Below are positions 29,264 to 37,563 of a stretch of 64,000 nt of DNA, piece after piece. A program made the translations under genes and the position numbers. The first letter of the stretch is position 1. Each line of letters starts with the position of its first letter. The stretch is taken from NCBI RefSeq assembly GCF_019145195.1, contig NZ_JAHSTW010000006.1, forward strand, positions 124,001 to 188,000. Reading direction: 5' to 3'. Source of the DNA: Pseudomonas siliginis (lineage in GTDB: Bacteria > Pseudomonadota > Gammaproteobacteria > Pseudomonadales > Pseudomonadaceae). Under the pieces are notes generated by a model, which did no database searches, had not been told where the DNA came from, and saw only the letters and a program-made list of their open reading frames with translations.

Positions 29264-30124
29264 TCACGCTTTTGGCAGTGCCAGGCCTTGGCCCATCTGC
29301 ACGGGTGAACCGGCCACCAGCTCTTCGGCCCACTTCACTTGATCCGGGCCAAACAGCACGATCGCCGTCGAACCGAGCTTGAAGCGTCCCAGTTCCGCGC
29401 CTTTTTCCAGATGAATCGGTGCGCGTGCGGCTTCGTCGTAGCGGAAGGTTTTCAGCTCGCGCTTCGGTGGCGTGACCAGACCGGCCCACACGGTTTCGAT
29501 CGAAGCGACAATCATCGCACCGACCAGCACCACGGCCATCGGCCCGCGTTCTGTATCGAATATGCACGCCACGCGCTCGTTGCGGGCGAACAGCTCCGGG
29601 ACGTTTTCGGCAGTGGTCTGGTTCACCGAAAAAATGCGGCCCGGGATGTAGACCATTTCGCGCAGGGTGCCGGCCAGCGGCATGTGCACGCGGTGGTAGT
29701 CCTTAGGCGACAGGTAAATGGTAGCGAAGTCGCCGCCCATGAACGGCGCTGCGTTGGCCGCATCCCCGCCGAGCAACTCCAACACGCTGAAGCTGTGGCC
29801 CTTGGCCTGGAACACACGACCGTGTTCGATCGGGCCGAGCTGGCTGACCGCACCGTCGGCCGGGCTGAGGATCGCGCCCGGGGTTTCGTCCAGTGGACGC
29901 GCGCCGTCTTTCAACGCACGCGTGAAGAATGCGTTGAAGTGCTCGTAAGCGGTCAGGTCTTCGACAAGTGCTTGCGACATGTCCACTTGATAACGCTTGG
30001 CGAACCATCGGGTGAAGGCATTCTTGAACCAGCGCACGCGGCATTCGGCGATGCAGCCGGCCAGACGCGACAGCAGGTGATGCGGCAGCAGGTACTGGCT
30101 GAGGATAAACAGACGCTCTTTCAT
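29264..30124 (-). CDS. psd: Phosphatidylserine decarboxylase proenzyme
   Basis: Psd makes phosphatidylethanolamine from phosphatidylserine at the inner membrane. The 286-aa proenzyme contains [11 protein letters not shown], the [12 protein letters not shown] block with conserved His residues, and near the C-terminus [12 protein letters not shown]. The LGST motif is the self-cleavage site where Ser becomes the pyruvoyl group. The length is normal for the bacterial enzyme. It follows rhdA on the same strand with an 18-bp gap, so the two may be cotranscribed. Confidence 0.96.
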   Translation of the reverse strand: MKERLFILSQYLLPHHLLSRLAGCIAECRVRWFKNAFTRWFAKRYQVDMSQALVEDLTAYEHFNAFFTRALKDGARPLDETPGAILSPADGAVSQLGPIEHGRVFQAKGHSFSVLELLGGDAANAAPFMGGDFATIYLSPKDYHRVHMPLAGTLREMVYIPGRIFSVNQTTAENVPELFARNERVACIFDTERGPMAVVLVGAMIVASIETVWAGLVTPPKRELKTFRYDEAARAPIHLEKGAELGRFKLGSTAIVLFGPDQVKWAEELVAGSPVQMGQGLALPKA

Positions 30125-30142
30125 TAGTTGTCCTTAAAAACC

Positions 30143-30958
30143 TTAAATCTCGACTGGCGTGTCAGGGTGGTTGCCCCATTCGCCCCAGGAACCGGCGTAG
30201 CCCTTGACCCGCGGATAACCGAGGGCTTTGGCCACCAGATAAGTGAAGCCCGACCGGTGATGGGTCTGGCAGTGGGTAATGATTTCCTTGTCCTTGGTGA
30301 TCCCGAGGTTTTCGAGGATCTGCGGCATGTCGCTGCGGATGCGCAACTGACGCGTCTGGTCCATGCCGGCGGTCCATTCGAAATTGACCGCGCCGGGGAT
30401 GTGGCCACCCTTGGCGGCGAGGACTTTCTCGCCGGAATATTCCAGCGGCCCGCGCGCGTCCCAGATCGCCAGATCGGCGGCGCCGAGACGGCTTTGCAGG
30501 TATTCGCGGGTGGCGGTCGGTTCATCGTGCAGGGTCAGCGAGACCGGGCCACCGACGGCGGCCGGCACCTGAATCGACATCGGCATACCGTCCGCCAGCC
30601 AGGCCGGCAGACCACCGTCTATATAGTGGTACTTGTCGTGGCCAATGACATCGAGCAGCCAGATAAAGCGCCCGGCCCAGCCGCCGCCTTCATCGTCATA
30701 CACGACGTAGACCGCATCTTTGCGATGACCGAGCTCACCAAACAACGCTTCCAGATCGGCCTTCGCCGGCATCAGCCCGGGCGCCGGTGGCTGGCCGAGC
30801 TGGGTGCGTTTCGGGTCGACAAAACGTGCACCGGGCAAGTGACCTTCGGCATACCGGGCAGGGCTGGTCAGGTCCACCAGGATCAGTTCCGGGGACTCCA
30901 GACGCGGCAGCAGGTCGCTCGGCTCGATGACAAGCGGCAAGCCAGAGAAGTCAGACAT
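30143..30958 (-). CDS. rhdA: Thiosulfate/polysulfide sulfurtransferase (rhodanese) RhdA
   Basis: A 271-aa two-domain rhodanese, the same length as RhdA of Azotobacter and Pseudomonas. The C-terminal domain carries the active-site loop THCQTHHRSG with the persulfide-forming Cys; the six residues after the Cys (QTHHRS) are the RhdA signature rather than the CRxGx[RT] of classical rhodanese. The N-terminal domain is the inactive copy. I chose the ATG at 30958 (MSDFSGLPLV). Confidence 0.95.
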   Translation of the reverse strand: MSDFSGLPLVIEPSDLLPRLESPELILVDLTSPARYAEGHLPGARFVDPKRTQLGQPPAPGLMPAKADLEALFGELGHRKDAVYVVYDDEGGGWAGRFIWLLDVIGHDKYHYIDGGLPAWLADGMPMSIQVPAAVGGPVSLTLHDEPTATREYLQSRLGAADLAIWDARGPLEYSGEKVLAAKGGHIPGAVNFEWTAGMDQTRQLRIRSDMPQILENLGITKDKEIITHCQTHHRSGFTYLVAKALGYPRVKGYAGSWGEWGNHPDTPVEI

Positions 30959-31000
30959 GTGAGGTCTCCAGAGCACAAAGGGGAGGATTGTAGCGCAGGC

Positions 31001-32539
31001 TCATTGGCCACGGCTGCTAAAGCTGTGCAGGGCTTTTTCGATGCACTGCGCAGTTTTGCCGAAGGCCTGCACAGTGATGTCGGCGAACGGCCCGCCACCC
31101 TGATCGGCAACGACGATCATGATCACCCGGCCGTTGTTGACCAGCGAACGCAGGAACAGATGCTCACCGCGAAACAGCGTGCGCAGGCTCGCTGGCAATA
31201 AGGCCGAGAATTGCCCGTTGTTCTCCGGCGTGATCCGCACCTGCGCCTGCTGAGCGAGCAGGCGCTGCAGGACTTTGCTTTGGCCGACGGCAAAACTCAG
31301 CGCCGCTGCATCCTTCGGCAAACCGGCGGTCTGGTGCACGCGCAGGGTCGTGTGTGTGCGGTCGGCCATCAGAATCATCACCCGACGCATGCCGCTGGCC
31401 ACCAGTGCCTCGCGGGCGGCGACGGTCAGGCTCATGGCATTGGTGAAGCGGCTGGGCTCGGCGAGCAGTTCGGCGCATTGCCGACGCCATTGGCCCAGAT
31501 CATCCGCATTCGGCGCTGCGGCCGGGAGCATGCCGGCCGGCAAGCGACGAGTGCCCCACGGCCAGATCAGCGAAACCGCCGGGTGCCACAAATCAGGCAT
31601 CGCATGCTGACGCGCGCTGTTCGCCGCTTGCTGGTGCAACTGTTGCTGCACTTCATCCATGGAAATCTGCAGATACAGGCTAGTCAGGTACTGCCAGCGC
31701 TTGCTGTGCGGACTGTCCCAGGCCTGTTGCGCCGACAGCGCCAGCCCATTGGCCAGCAGCACGGAATTCGCCGGCTGGTTAAGCCAGCGGCGCAATGTCG
31801 GGTCATCGTCGAGGCGATTCTGCTGGCGCAGCGGGTGCTCGCTGTCGCGGGCGATGCGCAGCACTTTGACCAGTTCGCGTTGTTCGCTGAGCAGCAATTT
31901 GTAGCCTTGCTCGACCCAGATCGGCAGATGCCAGGCCTGGACCAGTGCCTCGGCAATCTTCAACAGGCGCACGCCGAACAATTGCTTTTCGACCACACGT
32001 GCCGACTCGCCCTTGTGGATCACCCGCAGTTCCCACTCCTCTAGTAACTGCGGATAGGTCAGTGCCAAGGGCCACAGCGGCGACAAAAACAGCAAGCTGC
32101 CCCAATGGATGTCCTGCCACAGCCGCGCCAGACGACTGGCAAAAAAGCCGTTGGCCTGCTGTGTCGCGTGTTGGCTGATCAACTGCAACTGACGCAAGGC
32201 CTTGGGGATCTGTCGGTGCGGTTCGGCGGGCAGGCGCGCGAGCAATTCTTCGGTGCGCGCAAGGCCCAGGCGATTGATTGCCACCTCGAGATTTTCCGCT
32301 GGCGCGGCCATGGTGCCGTGGGTGTGACGATTCGCCTCACGGATGACGCTCAAGGCCAGCGCCGGGCTGTCCTGCATCAGATCGGCGATGTCGCGCAGCG
32401 AGCTGCGATTGTCGCGGATCGCCCGGCAGACTTTGTCGTGAGCCTCTTGTGGTACGGGCAGGCGGACGCTGTCGAGCAGCTTGACCCAAGCCTCAAGGGT
32501 GCTCGGTTTTACCGATGGAATGTTCGTTTCATTAGCCAT
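31001..32539 (-). CDS. HDOD-domain signalling protein
   Basis: A 512-aa soluble protein. Residues about 20-215 read as an HDOD domain (a catalytically dead HD relative found in bacterial signalling; LPVPQEAHDKVCRAI, DIADLMQDSPALALSVIREAN, AINRLGLARTEELL). The C-terminal part (about 350-500) looks GAF-like (VMILMADRTHTTLRVHQTAGL). Such proteins often link second messengers to motility or biofilm. It is divergent from motAB, 166 bp away, but nothing shows a direct link. Confidence 0.82.
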   Translation of the reverse strand: MANETNIPSVKPSTLEAWVKLLDSVRLPVPQEAHDKVCRAIRDNRSSLRDIADLMQDSPALALSVIREANRHTHGTMAAPAENLEVAINRLGLARTEELLARLPAEPHRQIPKALRQLQLISQHATQQANGFFASRLARLWQDIHWGSLLFLSPLWPLALTYPQLLEEWELRVIHKGESARVVEKQLFGVRLLKIAEALVQAWHLPIWVEQGYKLLLSEQRELVKVLRIARDSEHPLRQQNRLDDDPTLRRWLNQPANSVLLANGLALSAQQAWDSPHSKRWQYLTSLYLQISMDEVQQQLHQQAANSARQHAMPDLWHPAVSLIWPWGTRRLPAGMLPAAAPNADDLGQWRRQCAELLAEPSRFTNAMSLTVAAREALVASGMRRVMILMADRTHTTLRVHQTAGLPKDAAALSFAVGQSKVLQRLLAQQAQVRITPENNGQFSALLPASLRTLFRGEHLFLRSLVNNGRVIMIVVADQGGGPFADITVQAFGKTAQCIEKALHSFSSRGQ

Positions 32540-32610
32540 GTCTGGACGAGATCTTCACTGACTGTAGACGCGCCCGGCATGGGCTAAATTGGCTTTTCGC
32601 CTGAACTGGC

Positions 32611-32637
32611 TATAGTCTGGCGCAGTTTTGCCGATAA
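32611..32637 (+). promoter_or_regulatory. Sigma-28 (FliA) promoter of motAB
   Basis: TATAGTCT (32611-32618), an 11-base spacer, then GCCGATAA (32630-32637). This matches the FliA consensus TAAAGTTT-N11-GCCGATAA: the -10 box is perfect and the -35 matches 6 of 8 positions at exact spacing. Transcription would start about 60 bases before the motA ATG. Confidence 0.88.
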
Positions 32638-32705
32638 GTAGAAGAAGAGATTTTTTAACTTCCGAATATGACCTTGAACCCGACTTAAACAAGTACCTTC
32701 TACCT

Positions 32706-33557
32706 ATGGCTAAAATTATCGGCATCATCGTCGTATTCGCGAGCGTGCTCGGCGGATACGTGCTCTCCCACGGCAAGATTGCCGCCCTGATCCAGCCCTT
32801 CGAGGTGTTGATCATCGGTGGTGCGGCCCTTGGCGCGTTCCTCCAGGCCAACCCCGGTTACATGACGATGCACGTGCTCAAGAAATCCCTGAGCATGTTC
32901 GGTTCGCGTTTCACCCACACCTTCTATCTGGAAGTGCTCGGGCTGATCTACGAGATCCTCAACAAGAGCCGCCGCGAAGGCATGATGGCGATCGAAGGCG
33001 ACATCGAAGATGCCGCCGCGAGCCCGATCTTCGCCAAGTACCCGGCGGTGCTCAAGGATGAACGCATGACCGCGTTTGTCTGCGATTACCTGCGCATCAT
33101 GTCCTCCGGCAACATGGCTCCGCACGAACTGGAAGGCCTGTTCGACATGGAGCTGTACAGCCTCAAGGAAGACCTCGAGCACCCATCCCACGCCGTCAAC
33201 GGCATCGCCGACGGCATGCCCGGTTTCGGTATCGTTGCGGCGGTACTCGGTATCGTGGTGACCATGGCTTCGTTGGGCGAGGGCGACCAGGCGTCGATCG
33301 GTCTGCACGTGGGTGCGGCACTGGTCGGTACCTTCTTCGGTATTCTCGCGGCGTACGGTTTCTTCGGTCCGCTGGCACATTCCCTGGCCCACGATGCCAA
33401 GGAAGAGCTCAACGTCTACGAAGCCATCAAGGCCTCGCTGGTGGCTTCGGCGTCCGGCATGCCGCCGTCGCTGGCGGTCGAGTTCGGGCGCAAGGTTCTG
33501 TACCCGGCGCACCGTCCAAGCTTCGCCGAGCTGGAACAAGCGGTTCGCGGTCGCTAA
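32706..33557 (+). CDS. motA: Flagellar motor stator protein MotA
   Basis: MotA forms the ion-conducting stator ring with MotB. The 283-aa protein has four transmembrane segments, a large cytoplasmic loop with conserved charged residues, and the GMPGFGIVAAVLGIVVTM segment with the conserved Pro. The ATG at 32706 (MAKIIGIIVVF) begins the first helix. The upstream in-frame codons from 32628 overlap the sigma-28 promoter and are not coding. It is followed by motB after 3 bp. Confidence 0.97.
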   Translation: MAKIIGIIVVFASVLGGYVLSHGKIAALIQPFEVLIIGGAALGAFLQANPGYMTMHVLKKSLSMFGSRFTHTFYLEVLGLIYEILNKSRREGMMAIEGDIEDAAASPIFAKYPAVLKDERMTAFVCDYLRIMSSGNMAPHELEGLFDMELYSLKEDLEHPSHAVNGIADGMPGFGIVAAVLGIVVTMASLGEGDQASIGLHVGAALVGTFFGILAAYGFFGPLAHSLAHDAKEELNVYEAIKASLVASASGMPPSLAVEFGRKVLYPAHRPSFAELEQAVRGR

Positions 33558-33560
33558 GTC

Positions 33561-34607
33561 ATGGAAAATAATCAGCCGATCATCGTCAAGCGCGTCAAGC
33601 GCATTGCCGCCGGGCACCACGGCGGGGCGTGGAAAATCGCCTTCGCCGACTTTGCCACGGCGATGATGGCGTTCTTCCTCGTGCTGTGGCTGCTGTCCAC
33701 CGCTACGCCGGAACAGAAGATCGCCATCGCCGGTTATTTCAAGGACCCGGTCGGCTTCTCCGAAAGCGGCACGCCGTACATCATCGACCTCGGCGGTACA
33801 CCGACCCTGGCGCCGGAAAACACCCTCAACCCGGAAGTGAAGTCGCAGCCGCAACCGGACAAGGTCACGGTCGACACCGATCAGGTTGAAGGCATGGCCG
33901 AGCAGGTCGAGAAGGAGCGTCTCGAACTGCTGCTGCAAGAACTGCAGAACAAGGTCGACGAGAACCCGCAACTGCAGAAGTTCAAGGATCAGATCCTTTT
34001 CGAGATCACGCCGAACGGCTTGCGCATCCAGATCATGGATGCCGAGAATCGGCCGATGTTCGACTCCGGTTCCGCACGCCTGAAACCGTACTTCGAAGAC
34101 ATCCTGCTGGCCATGGCCGACACCATCAAAGCGGTGCCGAACAAGATCAGTATCAGCGGCCACACCGACGCCAAGCCGTACATTGGCACTGGCGACTACG
34201 GCAACTGGGAGCTCTCGGCCAACCGCGCCAACGCGGCTCGCCGTGCCTTGGTCGCGGGCAGCTATCCGGATGCGCAGGTGGCGCGGGTGGTCGGTTATGC
34301 CTCGTCGGCATTGTTTGATCGGGAAAATCCGTTCAACCCGGTCAACCGCCGGATCGACATTGTCGTACTGACCAAAAAGGCCCAGGCCGCCATTGAAGGT
34401 GCGCAGGGTCCCGAGGCAGCGAAACCGGCGGATCAGGGGCAGAACGGTGCTGCTCCGGCAGCCCCGGTTGATCCGAATGCGCTGCCGGCGGACAAACAGC
34501 CAGTGCCGGCTCACGAGTTGCGCGAGCGGTTGAATCTGTTTGACGATGCGGCGCCGAAACCGGCCGAGCCGGGTGGGGCGGCGCCTGCGCCTGCGCCGAA
34601 GCAGTAA
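33561..34607 (+). CDS. motB: Flagellar motor stator protein MotB
   Basis: The 348-aa partner of MotA: one N-terminal transmembrane helix with the proton-carrying Asp (FADFATAMMAFFLVLWLL), a linker/plug region, and an OmpA-like peptidoglycan-binding domain (ISISGHTDAKPY, NWELSANRANAARRAL, NRRIDIVV). The tail after residue 290 is Ala/Pro-rich. It lies three bases after motA and is transcribed from the same promoter. Confidence 0.97.
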   Translation: MENNQPIIVKRVKRIAAGHHGGAWKIAFADFATAMMAFFLVLWLLSTATPEQKIAIAGYFKDPVGFSESGTPYIIDLGGTPTLAPENTLNPEVKSQPQPDKVTVDTDQVEGMAEQVEKERLELLLQELQNKVDENPQLQKFKDQILFEITPNGLRIQIMDAENRPMFDSGSARLKPYFEDILLAMADTIKAVPNKISISGHTDAKPYIGTGDYGNWELSANRANAARRALVAGSYPDAQVARVVGYASSALFDRENPFNPVNRRIDIVVLTKKAQAAIEGAQGPEAAKPADQGQNGAAPAAPVDPNALPADKQPVPAHELRERLNLFDDAAPKPAEPGGAAPAPAPKQ

Positions 34608-34610
34608 GTG

Positions 34611-34643
34611 AAAAAAAGCCGACAGTGATGTCGGCTTTTTTTT
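34611..34643. terminator. Bidirectional terminator between motB and the TIR gene
   Basis: AAAAAAAGCCGACA (34611-34624) pairs with TGTCGGCTTTTTTT (34629-34642), loop GTGA. A-run and T-run are both present, so it should end motAB on the plus strand and the caspase-TIR operon on the minus strand, whose last stop lies 24 bp away. Confidence 0.92.
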
Positions 34644-34666
34644 GGCTATCACAGGCCGGCACAGTC

Positions 34667-35152
34667 TCAGAATCCCCGACGAATCCGGTTCTTCAGCTGT
34701 TCATGAAACATCTCTGCATCGCGCTTGTACGCCCCTTTCACCGATTCGCTGATCGACTCCAGCGCCATCGACCGCTTGTTCGACACCTCATCCCGATACG
34801 CATCGATAAAGAAATCCAGGTCGCTGGCCGTGCTCAGCTTCGGCCATTTGTCCAGATAGATCGGCAGTTGCGCCGGTCCGGTCTTGAACGTACAGATCCG
34901 CCGGTTGCTGATCGTCGCCTCGCCAATCTCGAACGGCACCCACCACGACAGTGCAGTTGTCTCCGACACCACCGCCAGCAAATGCGTGCACTCGGTGATG
35001 TTGCGGGTAATGACCCCGGTGATGTCGTCCGTGGTCTGCGATTCCGGATCGAGGACATCGAGATATGTCCTGATCTTCGCTTGGGTCAGACGGGTATTGA
35101 TGGCGATCGCATGGGCGCGATCCATGTGGCGATAGCTGATAAAGACTGGCAT
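34667..35152 (-). CDS. TIR-domain protein, candidate signal-producing partner of the adjacent caspase
   Basis: The 161-aa product is essentially a single TIR domain. Its first strand is MPVFISYRHMDRAHA (the FISYR/FISH motif), followed by a second strand and loop (IRTYLDVLDPES) and the alphaC block LLAVVSETTALSWWVPFEIGE, where the conserved W...E places Glu75 at the usual NADase catalytic position. There is no membrane segment or second domain. The ATG at 35152 shares one base with the caspase stop (TGATG), which decides the start and implies coupling. In type IV Thoeris such a TIR protein makes a cyclic ADP-ribose isomer that activates a caspase-like protease; that role here is inferred from composition. 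Confidence 0.85.
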   Translation of the reverse strand: MPVFISYRHMDRAHAIAINTRLTQAKIRTYLDVLDPESQTTDDITGVITRNITECTHLLAVVSETTALSWWVPFEIGEATISNRRICTFKTGPAQLPIYLDKWPKLSTASDLDFFIDAYRDEVSNKRSMALESISESVKGAYKRDAEMFHEQLKNRIRRGF

Positions 35153-36117
35153 CAGAAATGTCCTTTGAGGGCGAGTTCGCGGTAATAGGCGCCGAGTGCC
35201 GTCAGGCGGCAGCCGGTCGAGTGAATGGCGGCGTAGTACATGTGCTCGGCATCGACCGGCTCGATCAGGCTGTGGCGGTTGCACTTCTGCAACTGGGCGA
35301 AGACCTCGCCGTGCTCAGGCACGAACGCCTTTTCGGTGGGTTCGTAGCTGGGGTCGAGCGGGAAGACCGATTCGGCTTCGGCAAACCAGTCGGGCAATTT
35401 GCGCAGGATCTCCTTGGGGATCAGCGGCGAGACTTCGCGCAGGGAAATGAACTGCGACACATTGGTCTTGAACACCGGACGCTGTTCCCAGGCACCGAGG
35501 GCGTTGTCGACGAAGGAATACAGGCTGCCGGGGGTGATTTTGCCGAGGATATTCGCCGCGCCGCCATGCAGCGCTTGCAGGAGCAGGCCGGTGAACACGC
35601 CGTGCTGCGCGCCCTCCAGCGCCGGCTCGGCTTTTTTGCAGGCGGTGAGGATGGTCATGCCTTCGCTGACCATGCTGCTCTCGCTGCGCAGGGCGCGCAC
35701 TTCTCCGGCTGAACCGCTTTCGCAGCAGTCGAGAATGATCATTTTGTTTTTGATCCGCGTGGCTTTGTCCGCCCAGTTGAGAATGTCGCTGATGCGGATG
35801 CCGTCCTTGGCGTTGCGGTAGTCCTGCGGGATCAACATGCCTTCGTCTGTGTCGGCATCGAAACCGCCATGACCGGCGAAATACAGCAGGGCGACGTTGC
35901 AGTCACCGGAAAACAGCTCGCGGATCTGGTCTTCGAGTTTTTCCCGGCTCAGGTAATCCTCGGCAGACGTTAGTACAACATTTTTGAAGTTGGGGTCGCC
36001 GTTGGCGTTGCTTTTCATTACCGAAGCCATGGCCATGGCGTCGTTGCAGCAACCGCTCAGCCCGTCGATATGCGTGTAATCGTTGATGCCGATGAACAAT
36101 CCCTTGCGCATGGTCAT
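35152..36117 (-). CDS. Caspase-like (peptidase C14) protease, candidate effector
   Basis: A 321-aa protein whose first 215 residues form a caspase fold: RKGLFIGINDYTH (strand 1), LSGCCNDAMAMASVM, then LLYFAGHGGF with catalytic His83 and MIILDCCESGSAGE with catalytic Cys132 (D-x-C-x-S-G as in caspases). Residues about 250-321 form a separate conserved-looking C-terminal segment (AQLQKCNRHSLIEPV, EHMYYAAIHSTGCRLTALG) that could bind a ligand or substrate. I chose the ATG at 36117; an alternative lies two codons downstream. It overlaps both a leader ORF (ATGA) and the TIR gene. Absent signal peptide and membrane helix suggest a cytosolic protease. Confidence 0.88.
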   Translation of the reverse strand: MTMRKGLFIGINDYTHIDGLSGCCNDAMAMASVMKSNANGDPNFKNVVLTSAEDYLSREKLEDQIRELFSGDCNVALLYFAGHGGFDADTDEGMLIPQDYRNAKDGIRISDILNWADKATRIKNKMIILDCCESGSAGEVRALRSESSMVSEGMTILTACKKAEPALEGAQHGVFTGLLLQALHGGAANILGKITPGSLYSFVDNALGAWEQRPVFKTNVSQFISLREVSPLIPKEILRKLPDWFAEAESVFPLDPSYEPTEKAFVPEHGEVFAQLQKCNRHSLIEPVDAEHMYYAAIHSTGCRLTALGAYYRELALKGHF

Positions 36118-36215
36118 ACCGCCGTGTGCAGGCGGATCGCGCAGACGATTCCGTGGGTATTGCACGGGCGGGCGTCGCGAGACGAATGGCTGATGAATAA
36201 AACACAGGTTTGCAT
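36114..36215 (-). CDS. 33-aa leader ORF translationally coupled to the caspase gene
   Basis: On the minus strand a GAGGAAA lies three bases before the ATG at 36215, opening a 33-codon frame whose TGA overlaps the caspase ATG (ATGA). The peptide begins MQTCVLFISHSSRDA, which looks like the first strand of a TIR domain (FISHSS-D), but continues without TIR similarity. It could be a leader peptide that couples translation, or the stump of a second TIR gene. The ribosome-binding site is better than any directly before the caspase ATG, so translation may enter here. Confidence 0.5.
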   Translation of the reverse strand: MQTCVLFISHSSRDARPCNTHGIVCAIRLHTAV

Positions 36216-36256
36216 GGCTTTCCTCGATGGTCGCTGTGAGCGAAGGAGGAAAGAAA

Positions 36257-36281
36257 TGTAGGCCGCTGGCTCAGGCCTACA
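36257..36281 (-). terminator. Hairpin in the caspase-TIR leader (attenuator or read-through terminator)
   Basis: TGTAGGCC (36257-36264) and GGCCTACA (36274-36281) form a perfect 8-bp stem with a 9-base loop. Read on the minus strand it is followed by TTTCTTTCC. It lies 41 bp before the leader ORF start, so it could block read-through from rsgA or attenuate the operon. Confidence 0.55.
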
Positions 36282-36387
36282 AGGTCTGCGCTGCAAAACA
36301 GAAACGTCCTGCAAGCAGGCGCGCAAAAGCCTACAGACAAGGCTGATGTTTAAGAGGGAGAGGCGTGCGTCAGATGCAGTCCGACAA

Positions 36388-36415
36388 CCGGCAGCCCATC
36401 GCGCAGGGCTGCCGG
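36388..36415 (-). terminator. Hairpin directly after rsgA
   Basis: CCGGCAGCCC (36388-36397) and GGGCTGCCGG (36406-36415) form a perfect 10-bp stem with an 8-base loop, 9 bp beyond the rsgA stop on the minus strand. It is followed by TTGT only, so termination may be partial. The remainder of the 36216-36424 gap shows no other feature; a promoter for the caspase operon is expected there but no clear -35/-10 pair was found. Confidence 0.7.
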
Positions 36416-36424
36416 CGCGGCTGT

Positions 36425-37456
36425 TTAATAGCCGTTTTCGGGCAGGCTGGCGATGATCGAGCGATAGCTGTTCATCCGTTGCTGCTGGATGCGGCCATCT
36501 TCCAGCGCCTTGAGCAGAGCGCAACCCGGTTCGCGGTCGTGCTTGCAGTCGCGGAAACGGCAAGTGCCGAGCAGGTCGTCGAACTCGATGAAGCCGGCTT
36601 CGACGTCGGCGCGGCTGACGTGGCCCAGGCCGAATTCGCGGATGCCCGGGGAGTCGATCAGTTCACCGCCACCGGGGAAGTGGAACAGCCGCGCAGTGGT
36701 GGTGGTATGCGTGCCCTGACCGGACAGCTCGGACAACGGCCCGACGCGGGTTTCGACTTCCGGCAGCAGGCTGTTGACCAGCGACGACTTGCCGACGCCG
36801 GACTGGCCGACGAATACGCTGATGCGCCCGTCGAGCTGCTTTTGCAGCTGTTCCATGCCGTTGCCGTGATGCGCCGAGACTTCCAGCACCGGGTAACCCA
36901 GCGTGCGGTACACCGCCAGCAACGCGTTCAGCGCCGGGGCGTTCTGCTCGTCGATCAGATCGAATTTGTTCAGCAGCAGAAGCGGGCGGATGCCGGCATG
37001 TTCGGCAGCGACCAGATAGCGGTCGATCAGGTTGGCGTGAGGCTCGGGCAGCGGCGCGAACACGATGACAATCATGTCGACGTTGGCGGCAACCGGCTTG
37101 AGCTGACCACGGCTGTCGGGGCGGCACAGCTCGGTGCTGCGCGGCAGTTGCGCGACGATCACGCCAATGCCCTGGTTGCCGGCGCGCCAGACGACTTTGT
37201 CGCCGGTGACCAGCGCTGGCAGGTTGGCGCGCAAGTGGCAGCGGAACACTTGGCCGGCGAGTTCGCCGTCAACGGCTTCGACTTCGACCTGCACGCCGAA
37301 GTGGGCGATCACCAGGCCGTGCTGCTCAGGGCCAAGGTCGCCGCCCTCGAGGGCCTCGACCGCCGAGGACTCGCGTTTGGCGGCGCGTGCGGCGCGCTCG
37401 CCCTGAATCTTTTCGATGCGCCAGTTTTGACGACGATTGAGTTGGCGTTTGGCCAT
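36425..37456 (-). CDS. rsgA: Ribosome small-subunit biogenesis GTPase RsgA
   Basis: RsgA is a late-stage 30S assembly factor. The 343-aa protein has an N-terminal OB-fold and a circularly permuted GTPase with G4 (LLLNKFDL) before G1 ([12 protein letters not shown]) and G3 (DSPGI), then a C-terminal zinc knuckle ([14 protein letters not shown]). In other pseudomonads it directly neighbours motB; here the caspase-TIR operon separates them. Confidence 0.96.
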   Translation of the reverse strand: MAKRQLNRRQNWRIEKIQGERAARAAKRESSAVEALEGGDLGPEQHGLVIAHFGVQVEVEAVDGELAGQVFRCHLRANLPALVTGDKVVWRAGNQGIGVIVAQLPRSTELCRPDSRGQLKPVAANVDMIVIVFAPLPEPHANLIDRYLVAAEHAGIRPLLLLNKFDLIDEQNAPALNALLAVYRTLGYPVLEVSAHHGNGMEQLQKQLDGRISVFVGQSGVGKSSLVNSLLPEVETRVGPLSELSGQGTHTTTTARLFHFPGGGELIDSPGIREFGLGHVSRADVEAGFIEFDDLLGTCRFRDCKHDREPGCALLKALEDGRIQQQRMNSYRSIIASLPENGY

Positions 37457-37563
37457 GGGTGTTCCGTCTGAAGAATGCAGCGATTAGGTAAAACGGCCGC
37501 GAGTTTAGCACGCCCGGCCACCGGCCTAAGCTAAACTGCGCAGCATTGCCTAGGAGCCCGAAT

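Noticed and set aside
32700..34652. 650-codon frame antisense to motA and motB
   Set aside because: motA and motB are unmistakable on the other strand with their own promoter and terminator; the antisense frame has no ribosome-binding site or recognisable domain.
34667..36215. The caspase-TIR locus as part of a prophage or toxin-antitoxin pair
   Set aside because: There are no phage, integrase or antitoxin-like genes nearby, and both proteins have intact catalytic motifs of separate enzyme classes.
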